Source of the DNA: SVTX01 sp051867975
GTDB taxonomy: Bacteria > Bacillota > Clostridia > Oscillospirales > CAG-272
DNA: 64,000 nucleotides
Reading direction: 5' to 3'
Assembly (NCBI GenBank): GCA_051867975.1
Contig: JBJDZM010000010.1
Location: 1-64,000 of the forward strand
Below, one piece after another: positions 17,994 to 26,386 of this stretch (the first letter of the stretch is position 1; each line of letters opens with the position of its first letter). The translations under genes were made by a program, and so were the position numbers. A model generated the notes under the pieces. That model did no database searches, had not been told where the DNA came from, and saw only the letters and a list, made by a program, of their open reading frames with translations.

Positions 17994-18100
17994 GATTCTG
18001 AACCCCCTCCGAATTGCCTGCAATTCGGATTAATTTGCGCTCAAAACCCTTAGACCGAGGTTATGCCTCGGCGCAAATGTGGGTTCTGAATCCCTGTGCC
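17994..18100 (+). other. Compact multi-stem element with a copy of the tRNA-Gln 3' end
   Basis: An outer stem (ATTCTGAACCC at 17995-18005 with GGGTTCTGAAT at 18081-18091, one mismatch) encloses two arms. One is a 9-bp hairpin TCCGAATTG/CAATTCGGA (18008-18029). The other is ATTTGCGC/GCGCAAAT (18033-18078), which holds an inner CCGAGG-TTATG-CCTCGG hairpin. The right end (18081-18100) repeats the tRNA T-arm and 3' end at 17914-17933 with one inserted base. It could be a small structured RNA, a short interspersed element or an old att-like duplication. The stretch 18101-18305 after it holds a short hairpin (CACGG/CCGTG near 18151) and the leader of the next gene. Confidence 0.5.
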
Positions 18101-18305
18101 TCTAACCGTTTTAGTTCGAGCCTCACAATTTCTTCGAAGTTGATGATATACACGGCTTCACCGTGATGGGGATGCGTAAGGCTAAAATCACTTTACAAAC
18201 TAAAAATTTTTATAAAATACACAGCGTGAAGTCGAACTTTATCAAAGCCAACTTACTGTGAACCGGATATAATAATTCCGGCAAGAAAGGAAAAGGAGAA
18301 AGCAA

Positions 18306-18788
18306 ATGAATAGTGGAAACTTCTTGTCTGATGTATTGGAAACCTCCGCAGAAAAAGAGGAATCAGACCTGCCGCACAAAGAATTTGTTATGCGTACAGG
18401 TAAACTGTTAAAGATTTTATTGACAATTGCGGTAATTGCATCCTTTGGGATTGGCTTACCGATGTTTTTTCTGTTAGACCGTGGTATTGCGTTATTGTTG
18501 TTGATTCCGGGGGGCTGCGGCGCTTTGGTACTCCCTTCTCTGCTATCATATCGTTGTAAAGTTGATAAAATTTCCATAAAGGAAGAATATTGGGTTCTTT
18601 TCATTAAAGTCGAAAAGGAAGTTCTTTGGGATGATATTAAATTCAAGAAAGTCACAATCGGGAATAATAAATCTATTAAGCTTTACGACGAAAACAAGAA
18701 AAAATTATTGTCATTTGACGGTGCAACCGTTGGATTTAATAGAATTGTCAAAATGGCAAATCGAAGCACAATACAAAAGTTGAAATAA
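18306..18788 (+). CDS. Uncharacterised two-helix membrane protein
   Basis: A 160-residue protein of unknown family. It has a charged N-terminus (residues 1-32), two hydrophobic segments at about 34-52 and 59-79, and a C-terminal soluble part rich in beta-strand-like residues (SIKEEYWVLFIKVEKEVLWDD). The tail resembles bacterial PH-like (YdbS/DUF-type) membrane proteins in general layout, but I cannot assign a family. An AAGGAG site precedes the ATG. It stands alone between tRNA-Gln and a convergent ABC permease, separated by a bidirectional terminator. Confidence 0.7.
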   Translation: MNSGNFLSDVLETSAEKEESDLPHKEFVMRTGKLLKILLTIAVIASFGIGLPMFFLLDRGIALLLLIPGGCGALVLPSLLSYRCKVDKISIKEEYWVLFIKVEKEVLWDDIKFKKVTIGNNKSIKLYDENKKKLLSFDGATVGFNRIVKMANRSTIQKLK

Positions 18789-18832
18789 TGCAACTTCCAA
18801 ACACACAAACTATTTGAAAAACTCCTGTTTAC

Positions 18833-18877
18833 AAAAAACCGCCGTCGGCAAAATCGTGTTTCCGACGGCGGTTTTTT
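18833..18877. terminator. Bidirectional intrinsic terminator
   Basis: AAAAAACCGCCGTCGG and its exact complement around a 13-base loop, with A- and T-runs on both sides. It serves the plus-strand membrane protein and the convergent ABC permease. Confidence 0.93.
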
Positions 18878-18895
18878 CGGTTCTATAGTAGTATG

Positions 18896-21466
18896 TTAAT
18901 TGATTTCCTCCTTGAGAGTTTCCACGATGGAATCATCCTTTAACTTTGACACGGCATAAAGCATTGTTGCACCGATAATTGCACACACGACAAGTATTAC
19001 TCCGATATAAAGCGGTATATCGATCTCAAAGGGTATTGCACTTTGACCGACCGATTTATTCATGATGTAACTTATCCCTATACTCAAAAGCAAGCTTACA
19101 GGCAGAGCCCTTAATGCATAGAATACGCTTTCAAGACTAATGATTTTCCGAAAACCTTTCGGCGTGACTCCAACGGACTTAAGCATTGCAAATTCTTTCT
19201 TACGCATAGCAATTCCGGTAGAGATTGTATTTATTATATTCGCTGTTGTAATTAGGGTAATGAGTACTATAAAACCGTAAATAAACACCTGCATAATAAA
19301 GGTAAATGCATTCATAGACTGCATACTTTCTACATAATCGCTGACGAAGATATACCCATAGTTGTTTTCATCCATAAGACTTTGAATTTTTTCGGTAACC
19401 TCGGCGTGCCAATTCGTTTCAATTCCCAAAAGATATACGCTATCATTTCTTTCGGTTTCATTTTTAAACACATTATAATACTGTGTTACCGGAATATACA
19501 AAGATATTGCTTTTTCGGGATTTAAGGTGCAGGCATAAAACTTGGAATCATAATTTACAAAATCTTCTATTTCGATTTTAGAACTATCTAGAGCACTGAT
19601 TGTAAATTCTGTGCCGAGTATTTTCTCGTTAAACACCTTTGATGAATTTTCTTTGTGTGCAATATTATTCATGAGTAACGCCTTTGCACCGTCACCGTAG
19701 TATTTTGAACTGTCAATGGCGTTATTTTTGCAAAGTGTATTAAAGTCCTCGTCATCAATAATATTTACATAAAGTTGTGCTTTTGAACTAAAAAGGTTTT
19801 TATACGTAGATGTAAGGTAATCCGTATTAACAATAGGGTGATTTTCTTTGTCCTTACTCAATTCATTTAGTTTTTCATAGAAAAATAAAATGGAATAACT
19901 GTCATCTATCTCTGATATATTTTCAAGGTCTTTTTTAAAATCGTCCTTATGTGCATAATCTACCGATACCTGAATTTGGTATGGCATTTGGCTTTCCATT
20001 TCAATACTCATTGAAAAGAGTGAGCAAAAATAATTACAGCTTAAAAATAAAATAACCGAAAGCGCGATAGAAACGGTTATAACCTTTGATTTTCTGCCGT
20101 TTCGTTTCAAATTTTTGTTTGCAAGCTCCCCTTCATAGCCGAATACCTTTCTGATAAGCTTTGATGATTTCAGTTTTTTAGCTTTAACCTTAATTTCATC
20201 CCTCTGTCTGATTGCGTCTATAGGTGTGATTTTTGACGCTTTGCGGGACGGAATAAACAGTGAAATAAAAATAGTAATTACGCTGAAAACAACAATACCT
20301 ATAATCGCCCATAGCGGAACTACTACGTCCATTTGCATATTGGAGTCACTCACCCCATTAAGCATACCTGACTGTATAATTTTACTGCCTACTGCTTTGA
20401 GCGTAACACCGATTCCCAAAATACCCGCAAGAATACCCGTAGGAATACCGACAGCCCCTAAAATTGCTCCCTCAAAATAGACTGACAGTTTTTTCTGCAC
20501 TTTGGTAGCACCCACCGACGCAAGCATTCCGAGATATCTTACACGCTCGGAAAGTGACATCGCAAAAGCATTATAAATAAGTGCAACCGAGGCGATAATT
20601 ATTATCACAAGCACGATCATCATCATAGGAAGCAGATCCATCAATATGCTGTCCTTGTCGAAGGAAAACGCGGTTTGAAGATATCTTTCATTTATGGAAT
20701 ATTCCGAAATTCCGTTTTCCCTGATGATATCCCTTACCGTGTCAAGGGATCTATAGTTTACATTTTTGAGTTCAATATATGCCTGTACCGTCTCGCCTGC
20801 CTGCGGAATTAATTTGTCCCTGTCAAAGCCCTGAACGATAGAAAATCCATCGGTGGCAGGATTGTCATGCAGAATAGCCGTGATCTTAAATTCCTTTTTG
20901 TCGGTACATTCAAACAACTCGTCGCCAAAATAGCTGCCTGAAAGAATTACAACCTTCTCACCGCTCTCTTCGTCGAAGAAATAACGGTATCCCGTAGGGA
21001 TCGTGACGGTATCCCCGATTTTCCAATCAAGCTTATTCTTATCAATAAGACTCTGTTCCACTGCAATTTCATGTTCATTTTGAGGAATTACGCCGTCATA
21101 ATTTCCCGTGATCATCTGCTCAAGATTTACCTTGTCACCGGTATAAATGCTGCCTGTTCCCGTTCGGTCGGTGGTTCTGTTATCAAGACGGAATTGCAGT
21201 GTATTTTCTGCCCGGCGTAAGCCAACCCTTTCAATGCGGTCATCTTTTGTGAGTTTTTCAAGCTGTGATTCATTAACCGTCAAAACAGCGTGTTGATGAC
21301 CTTTTGTCAAAAGCTGAATCTCACCAAACAGGTTCATCAGAGAAGCCACGGCAACAAAAACCGCCGTGATCATTGCAACCGAAACGCAAATTCCGAGAGT
21401 TGTAACGACCGTTCTGCTCTTGTTTTCTTTCAAATGCCGAAGAGTCAATCTGTTTACGATCTTCAT
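18896..21466 (-). CDS. FtsX-family ABC transporter permease (Bce/MacB type)
   Basis: An 856-residue membrane protein: an N-terminal helix (about 20-40), a large extracytoplasmic domain of about 230 residues, a three-helix FtsX domain at about 275-405 containing SLSERVRYLGMLASVGATK, then a second helix, a second outer domain and a C-terminal FtsX domain with IAMRKKEFAMLKSVGVTPKG. It should pair with the ATPase whose gene overlaps its start by four bases (ATGA). In this context, with an intramembrane-sensing kinase, such transporters detect and remove antimicrobial peptides. It is longer than BceB (about 650), closer to large Clostridia homologues. Confidence 0.9.
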   Translation of the reverse strand: MKIVNRLTLRHLKENKSRTVVTTLGICVSVAMITAVFVAVASLMNLFGEIQLLTKGHQHAVLTVNESQLEKLTKDDRIERVGLRRAENTLQFRLDNRTTDRTGTGSIYTGDKVNLEQMITGNYDGVIPQNEHEIAVEQSLIDKNKLDWKIGDTVTIPTGYRYFFDEESGEKVVILSGSYFGDELFECTDKKEFKITAILHDNPATDGFSIVQGFDRDKLIPQAGETVQAYIELKNVNYRSLDTVRDIIRENGISEYSINERYLQTAFSFDKDSILMDLLPMMMIVLVIIIIASVALIYNAFAMSLSERVRYLGMLASVGATKVQKKLSVYFEGAILGAVGIPTGILAGILGIGVTLKAVGSKIIQSGMLNGVSDSNMQMDVVVPLWAIIGIVVFSVITIFISLFIPSRKASKITPIDAIRQRDEIKVKAKKLKSSKLIRKVFGYEGELANKNLKRNGRKSKVITVSIALSVILFLSCNYFCSLFSMSIEMESQMPYQIQVSVDYAHKDDFKKDLENISEIDDSYSILFFYEKLNELSKDKENHPIVNTDYLTSTYKNLFSSKAQLYVNIIDDEDFNTLCKNNAIDSSKYYGDGAKALLMNNIAHKENSSKVFNEKILGTEFTISALDSSKIEIEDFVNYDSKFYACTLNPEKAISLYIPVTQYYNVFKNETERNDSVYLLGIETNWHAEVTEKIQSLMDENNYGYIFVSDYVESMQSMNAFTFIMQVFIYGFIVLITLITTANIINTISTGIAMRKKEFAMLKSVGVTPKGFRKIISLESVFYALRALPVSLLLSIGISYIMNKSVGQSAIPFEIDIPLYIGVILVVCAIIGATMLYAVSKLKDDSIVETLKEEIN

Positions 21467-22146
21467 TTGAGACGCACCTCATCTCTCGTGATCTTTCCGT
21501 CTTCAATCGAGATGATCCTGTCGGCTGAGAGCGCAATTTTTTCATCGTGTGTGATTATGATGACCGTTTGATTTAATTCTTTGTTGAATTGTCTTAAAAG
21601 AGAAACGATCTCCTTGCTGTTTTCACTGTCAAGATTGCCCGTCGGTTCGTCTGCAAGCATAAGTGCCGGATTATTTATGAGTGCTCTGCCAATGGATACT
21701 CTCTGCTGTTGACCGCCCGAAAGCTGATTCGGCAGATGCGTCAGCCTATTTGAAAGACCGAGTCTGTTTACAAGCGACTCGATCTGCTTCTTGTCCGGCT
21801 TTCTTCCGTCAAGAAGGAGCGGCAGCGTCAGATTTTCTTCTACGGTCAATATAGGGATTAAATTGTAAAACTGATATACAAGCCCGATCTGCCTGCGCCT
21901 GAAAATGGCAAGTGCGGTCTCATTGAGCTTTGAGATATCTACACCGCCGATAATCACACTTCCTGACGTTGCCGTGTCCACTCCTCCGAGAATATGCAGA
22001 AGCGTCGACTTTCCCGAGCCGGAAGGACCGATAATTGCAACAAATTCACCCTGTTCCACCGAGAAAGACACATCATCAAGAGCCTTTACCATCGTGTCTC
22101 CCTTGCCATAAGTTTTTGATAAATGATTTACTTCAAGAATTTTCAT
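21463..22146 (-). CDS. ABC transporter ATPase (LolD/MacB/BceA type)
   Basis: A 227-residue ATPase: Walker A GPSGSGKST, Q-loop region YQFYNL, signature LSGGQQQR, Walker B LMLADEPTGNLD and H-loop IITHD. The NLD after Walker B is typical of the LolD/MacB/BceA family. An in-frame ATG lies seven codons upstream, but an AAAGGAG site sits between the two, so 22146 is the better start. It overlaps the permease gene by four bases and powers that permease. Confidence 0.95.
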   Translation of the reverse strand: MKILEVNHLSKTYGKGDTMVKALDDVSFSVEQGEFVAIIGPSGSGKSTLLHILGGVDTATSGSVIIGGVDISKLNETALAIFRRRQIGLVYQFYNLIPILTVEENLTLPLLLDGRKPDKKQIESLVNRLGLSNRLTHLPNQLSGGQQQRVSIGRALINNPALMLADEPTGNLDSENSKEIVSLLRQFNKELNQTVIIITHDEKIALSADRIISIEDGKITRDEVRLK

Positions 22147-22170
22147 ATGTTTATCTCCTTTCATGACTTC

Positions 22171-22224
22171 ATCATATCAAATCAAACTTACAGCTCGGTG
22201 ACTTTTTTATTACAATTTTGTCAC
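22171..22224 (-). promoter_or_regulatory. Probable regulated promoter of the ABC pair
   Basis: Between the kinase and ATPase genes an inverted repeat GTGAC-N17-GTCAC (22198-22224) lies upstream of a minus-strand TATGAT (plus 22171-22176) that has no good -35. This layout suits activation by the neighbouring OmpR-type regulator. Confidence 0.45.
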
Positions 22225-22226
22225 AG

Positions 22227-23225
22227 TTAAACAATTGCCTTATAAAACCTGATCTCAAACCTCGTACCCTTCGATTCCTCGCTTGAAACCTCTATTGAGG
22301 CATTCTCTTTTTCAAAAATCGCCTTTGAAAGAGCCAAGCCTATGCCCACACTGTCGCTTGAAGCGTTCTTTCCGTGGTAAAAGCGTTCAAAAATATGGGG
22401 CAGGTCCTCTTTGGCAATTCCGCATCCGTTATCGCTAATAAAAACACTGTCATATATGGTCGTTGATTGGGTATAGATCTCAAGCCTACCGCCCTTATCC
22501 GTGTGTTCAATGCAGTTCTTTATAATGTTGCCAAACGCCTCCGAGGTCCAGCCCTCGTCTCCGCACACGGTAAAATCATTTGCTTGGTTTTTGAGCGTGA
22601 TTTCTTTTAGATCCATGGTGATAAGAAAGGGTTTTATGCTTTGGTTTATTGCGGAGCAAACGGAAAAGTCCTCTTTTTTAAACTCCGCTGTGCCTGCGTC
22701 AAGCTTTGAAAGCTTCAAAAGGTTTGTAATCAGCCACTTCATTTTTTCAAGCTGGTTTTCCATAATGCCCAAAAACTCTTGCTGCTTTTCAGGCACGGTA
22801 TTCTCCCTCAACAGATCCGACATTACCATCATGGATGTAAGGGGCGTTTTTAATTGGTGGGAAATATCCGCAAGAGCATCCGCAAGATATAGCTTGTCTT
22901 TTTTCAGCATATCGTTTTGTGAGCGAAGAAGGATGATCACCTTATAGAGATTGTTTTTGAGAATCGACAATTCACCCTCCGTGTTGTCCGCTATATCAAG
23001 GTCGTATTGACCTGCACAAACAAGGGATAAATAATTATTTAATTCGGAAAGCCTATCATACCGTTTCTTTGTGACATAGAGGAAAATTCCCGTAAGTGCC
23101 AAGCCCAAACTCAAGCAGACTATGGCACAGATCGGGCTTATAAACAAGCATATTACAGCGGAAACAACCGAAAAAACAATACCTGCAACAGCGATTAGTT
23201 TCATGTCTTTATTTATCATTTTCAA
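22227..23225 (-). CDS. Intramembrane-sensing histidine kinase (BceS-like)
   Basis: A 332-residue kinase. Two N-terminal helices (about 10-30 and 33-51) are joined by only a few residues, so no outer sensor domain exists. Phospho-acceptor His123 lies in ADISHQLKTPLT. The ATPase domain has an N-box near NIIKNCIEHT, then DNGCGIAKED and GIGLALSKAIF. This architecture defines kinases that read the state of a partner ABC transporter. It overlaps the response-regulator gene by 17 bases. Confidence 0.93.
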   Translation of the reverse strand: MKMINKDMKLIAVAGIVFSVVSAVICLFISPICAIVCLSLGLALTGIFLYVTKKRYDRLSELNNYLSLVCAGQYDLDIADNTEGELSILKNNLYKVIILLRSQNDMLKKDKLYLADALADISHQLKTPLTSMMVMSDLLRENTVPEKQQEFLGIMENQLEKMKWLITNLLKLSKLDAGTAEFKKEDFSVCSAINQSIKPFLITMDLKEITLKNQANDFTVCGDEGWTSEAFGNIIKNCIEHTDKGGRLEIYTQSTTIYDSVFISDNGCGIAKEDLPHIFERFYHGKNASSDSVGIGLALSKAIFEKENASIEVSSEESKGTRFEIRFYKAIV

Positions 23226-23889
23226 TCATATATCCCAAGCCCCTGACTGTTTTGATATATTCGGGGGCTGTCGGATCCTCCTCAATTTTATCTCTGAGCC
23301 TTTTAATATAAACGGTCAGAGTGTTGTCCTCCACAAAATCACCGTCAACATCCCATATATACTCCAAAAGCCGGTTACGGGAAAGCACATTGCCTCGGTT
23401 ATTCAGAAGTATCAGCAAAAGCCTATATTCCATGGCAGTTAATATAACCTCTTTACCGCCTATGTACACCTTCGCTTCATTTGTATTTACGGTCATATTC
23501 TTTATTTTAAAAATGCCGTCCGCAGTGTCCTTGTGATACCGCCTCAAAACACTTTTAATTCTCACAAGCAGCTCTTTCACGCGAAAGGGCTTTGCAATAT
23601 AGTCGTCTGCTCCGAGATCAAACCCCATAACAACGTTTATCTCATCGTCATAGGCGGTCAGAAAAATAACCGGCAGATCACCTTTTTCTTTAATCTTTTT
23701 GCACACGTCATAGCCGTTTCCGTCGGGCAGAGTCAGATCGAGAATATAGATGGAAAAATCGTTTTCCAAAATCGTTTTGATCCCTTCTTTGACTGTTTTC
23801 GCAAGCGTTACCCTGTACCCCTCGTTTTCAAGAGAATAAGTAAGTCCTATGCCGATCGCATCATCATCTTCCAAAAGAAATATGTTCAT
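23209..23889 (-). CDS. OmpR-family response regulator (BceR-like)
   Basis: A 226-residue regulator. The receiver domain has acidic pocket EDD (7-9), phospho-acceptor Asp51 in ILDLTLPDGNG and Lys100 in YIAKPF. The C-terminal winged helix contains LTAMEYRLLLILLNNRG, then TLTVYIKRLRDKIE and IKTVRGLGY. It should activate the ABC operon immediately downstream. First gene of the four-gene module. Confidence 0.95.
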   Translation of the reverse strand: MNIFLLEDDDAIGIGLTYSLENEGYRVTLAKTVKEGIKTILENDFSIYILDLTLPDGNGYDVCKKIKEKGDLPVIFLTAYDDEINVVMGFDLGADDYIAKPFRVKELLVRIKSVLRRYHKDTADGIFKIKNMTVNTNEAKVYIGGKEVILTAMEYRLLLILLNNRGNVLSRNRLLEYIWDVDGDFVEDNTLTVYIKRLRDKIEEDPTAPEYIKTVRGLGYMIENDK

Positions 23890-23926
23890 AACTTCACCTC
23901 ACAAATATCTTTCTTTCGTTGATACT

Positions 23927-23954
23927 ATTATAGCATATTTTTCCTATTTTTCAA
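23927..23954 (-). promoter_or_regulatory. Promoter of the two-component system
   Basis: Minus-strand TTGAAA (plus 23949-23954), a 16-bp spacer and TATAAT (plus 23927-23932), about 40 bases before the regulator ATG. Confidence 0.7.
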
Positions 23955-23966
23955 TAGAAAACAGTA

Positions 23967-24022
23967 CAGACCGCCGACAAAAGCCCATCTCTGCCCAAGA
24001 TGGACTCCTTGTCGGCGGTCTG
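23967..24022 (-). terminator. Hairpin ending the fatty-acid operon
   Basis: CAGACCGCCGACAA (23967-23980) pairs with its exact complement (24009-24022) and encloses a second stem CCATCT/AGATGG. It lies after the ACP gene on the minus strand. The following T-run is weak. Confidence 0.65.
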
Positions 24023-24092
24023 TGAGAGAAACATTGTTCCTCAATATTATTTGACGGGTTTATGAGAGTATCCGGGTGCGTGGAAAGTCACA

Positions 24093-24317
24093 TCAATCTT
24101 TGCGATTCTCAAGATACTTGCAAACCTCTCCGACGGTCACAAACTTTACGGGTTCCGTAAATCTGAATCCGAAGGCAGCCTCGATCTCCATTGCAAACAG
24201 CATTATTGAAAGGGAATCCAGCCCCAGATCGTCAACGAGCTTTGTGTCTTCGGTGATGCTTTGCATATCAATGTCCTTGTTTACTTTAGAAAGAATTTCT
24301 TTAAGTTGGTCAATCAT
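24093..24317 (-). CDS. acpP: Acyl carrier protein
   Basis: A 74-residue acidic helical protein with the phosphopantetheine-attachment motif LGLDSLS (Ser35). The spacing LVDDLGLDSLSIMLFAMEIE is classical for type II ACPs. It is the last gene of the FakA-PlsX-FakB-GNAT operon, 17 bases after the acyltransferase. No fab genes are nearby, so this is probably a dedicated carrier for imported acyl chains rather than the housekeeping ACP (inference). Confidence 0.93.
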   Translation of the reverse strand: MIDQLKEILSKVNKDIDMQSITEDTKLVDDLGLDSLSIMLFAMEIEAAFGFRFTEPVKFVTVGEVCKYLENRKD

Positions 24318-24334
24318 AATTTTTCCTCACGATT

Positions 24335-25471
24335 TCAATTCAATTTTTTAATATAGGAGCGGCGGCGCTTGTGTTGCTCGCTGTCAAAATATTTCCATTG
24401 AGAAATGACCTGTGTATTGGTTTCAAGATTGAGATTGGTCTCAAAATATTCCACGTCGCCCTCTTCAAGATATTGTATCATCTTGTCTATCATGACGGCG
24501 GTAATTCCCGACGACTGATATTCCGGCAATATGCCGATAAGGGCAAGGTCAACCGTTTTCGGGTTTTTCACGGCACCGAGGAGCTTGCATACGGCACTCG
24601 GCGTAAGTCTTCCGCCGCTTTTCTGCACAGACGTACCGATACCGGGAATACAAAAGGCGAAGGAGACGACCTTCTCGTTTTCGTCACAGATAACGATAAG
24701 ATATTTTTTATTTATGATAAGCATAAATTGGTCGACCAGCTGTGCCTTCATTTTTTCGGTGAACGGGACGGTGCCGTACAGATGACTGTAACAGCGGTCA
24801 AGGCAGTCAAATATGCCGTCCTTGTATTTATCTATGTATTCCTTTTTTGATAATTTTTCGGAATCGACTACGTGAAGCCTGTTGAGTTCAAGCGCTCTCT
24901 CCGCAACGCGGGAAAGCATGATATTTTTTTCTTTTGGCGCGCGCAGACGGAATTCCAGCCAATCCACCTCTTTTGTGTATCCGCAGTTTTCGATAAGCGC
25001 ACCGTAGTAATCGTAGTTGTACTGTTCTTCAAAGGTTGAGAGCTTGTCAAAGCCTTCGATCAGAAGTCCCTCGCGTTCAAGGTCGCTGTAACCGAGAGGT
25101 CCGCACACGGTGTCAAGCCCTTTGGAAATCCCCCATTTTTCGACGGCATCGAAAAGCGCATTTGCCACTTTTTGGTCGTTTACGGCATCAAATCTTGAAA
25201 AACGCAGACGCTTTTCACCGTGAAGGTCGTTAAACTGATGCTGAATTATTCCCTGAATTCGTCCGACCGTCTTCCCATCCCTTTGCGCCAGGAAAAACAC
25301 GGACTCGCAGGTGTCGGCATATGCGTTTTTGTCGGTAAATATCTTCATTTCGTCGCTGAACAAGGGCGGTACGAAGTAGGGCGAATCCTTGTAAAGTCTC
25401 AAAGGAAATCTCACAAACTCACGTCTTTGAGACATCGTGCTGACTTCTGATATTTTTAAACTGTCGGTCAT
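24335..25471 (-). CDS. GNAT-fold acyltransferase (YghO-like)
   Basis: A 378-residue protein. The N-terminus REFVRFPLRLYKDSPYFVPPL (split here over about residues 17-37) and CGPLGYSDLEREGLLIEGF near 122-140 match the YghO-like GNAT-superfamily proteins. The C-terminal half has a GNAT-like core, LIGILPEYQSSGITAVMID, with a motif-A-like loop. Its stop is followed 17 bases later by an ACP gene and its start shares a base with the DegV stop. I infer that it moves an acyl group from the neighbouring ACP to an amine or hydroxyl acceptor. The acceptor is unknown and acetyl-CoA use is not excluded. Confidence 0.7.
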   Translation of the reverse strand: MTDSLKISEVSTMSQRREFVRFPLRLYKDSPYFVPPLFSDEMKIFTDKNAYADTCESVFFLAQRDGKTVGRIQGIIQHQFNDLHGEKRLRFSRFDAVNDQKVANALFDAVEKWGISKGLDTVCGPLGYSDLEREGLLIEGFDKLSTFEEQYNYDYYGALIENCGYTKEVDWLEFRLRAPKEKNIMLSRVAERALELNRLHVVDSEKLSKKEYIDKYKDGIFDCLDRCYSHLYGTVPFTEKMKAQLVDQFMLIINKKYLIVICDENEKVVSFAFCIPGIGTSVQKSGGRLTPSAVCKLLGAVKNPKTVDLALIGILPEYQSSGITAVMIDKMIQYLEEGDVEYFETNLNLETNTQVISQWKYFDSEQHKRRRSYIKKLN

Positions 25472-26382
25472 TATTCCTCATCCTCCAACGGCTCATCCTC
25501 GCGGCGCAAGAATGCAAGTCCGTATCCCGCAAGCCAAGGCCCGTTGTGACAGCCGCTAACGGGAGACATGATAACGTCCTCGTGATTCGTCTCTATTCCG
25601 TAGTTCTTTTCGATTTCGGTAAGCTCTTTGAGAAGAGAAGGTCCCGTATATACGTGCCAGAGCAGATAATCCTCGGGAGAGCGGTCGCCGATGATCTCCT
25701 TGAGTATCTCGCAGGTGCGGATGAGCGCCTTTTTGGGAGTACGCACGCTTTGAAGTGCGCACAGCTCGCCCTCATGTGTGAAGTGTACCACGGGACAGAT
25801 GCTCAGCATCTTGCCCATAAGTGCCTTGCCTCCCTTGAGTCTTCCGTTGTAAATAAGATAGTCAAGCCTTCCGTCAACTCCCAAAAATTCCTGACGCTTC
25901 ATCATCCAGTGAATTTCCTTCACTATGGTTTCCGTCGGGATACCCTGCTCTATCATTTGCGCGGCGCGGATGGCGAGGAAGCCTTCACCGAAGCACGTGG
26001 TCTTTGAGTCTATTGCGACGACCTTCAGTCTGCCTTCGAATTCCTTTGCGATCTGACAGATGAAATTGTAGGTGCCTCCGAGATACGAGCTCAGCGCAAT
26101 CACGATAACCTCCTCACAGCCATCGGCGCAGGCTTTTTCAAATGCGCGGACTACCTCATCGCGCGGCGGAAACGCTGTTGACGGAAGGTTGTTTTTGGGG
26201 TCCTGCAGAGTCTCCAGCTTGCTGTAAAATTCCACGGGATCGAGGTCGACACCCTCAATATACTCTTTTCCTTCAAAATTTACGATAAGGTGAATGATGT
26301 CGATATCATACTTTTTGTATCTCTCGGGCGCATATTCAATACAACCCGTAGACGTGCAAATTACTCTTCTCTTTTTTTCCAT
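25471..26382 (-). CDS. fakB: DegV-family fatty-acid-binding protein (FakB)
   Basis: A 303-residue DegV protein with the two-domain fold. N-terminal TSTGC (residues 10-14) and STAFPPRDE (about 88-96) occupy the positions of the head-group/phosphate-binding motifs of FakB proteins, and DGRLDYLIYNGRLKGGKA is the family signature near 178-195. FakB proteins hold a fatty acid while FakA phosphorylates it, giving acyl-phosphate. The neighbouring fakA and plsX support this reading. The phosphate-side motif is divergent, so chain preference cannot be predicted. Confidence 0.87.
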   Translation of the reverse strand: MEKKRRVICTSTGCIEYAPERYKKYDIDIIHLIVNFEGKEYIEGVDLDPVEFYSKLETLQDPKNNLPSTAFPPRDEVVRAFEKACADGCEEVIVIALSSYLGGTYNFICQIAKEFEGRLKVVAIDSKTTCFGEGFLAIRAAQMIEQGIPTETIVKEIHWMMKRQEFLGVDGRLDYLIYNGRLKGGKALMGKMLSICPVVHFTHEGELCALQSVRTPKKALIRTCEILKEIIGDRSPEDYLLWHVYTGPSLLKELTEIEKNYGIETNHEDVIMSPVSGCHNGPWLAGYGLAFLRREDEPLEDEE

Positions 26383-26386
26383 GAAT

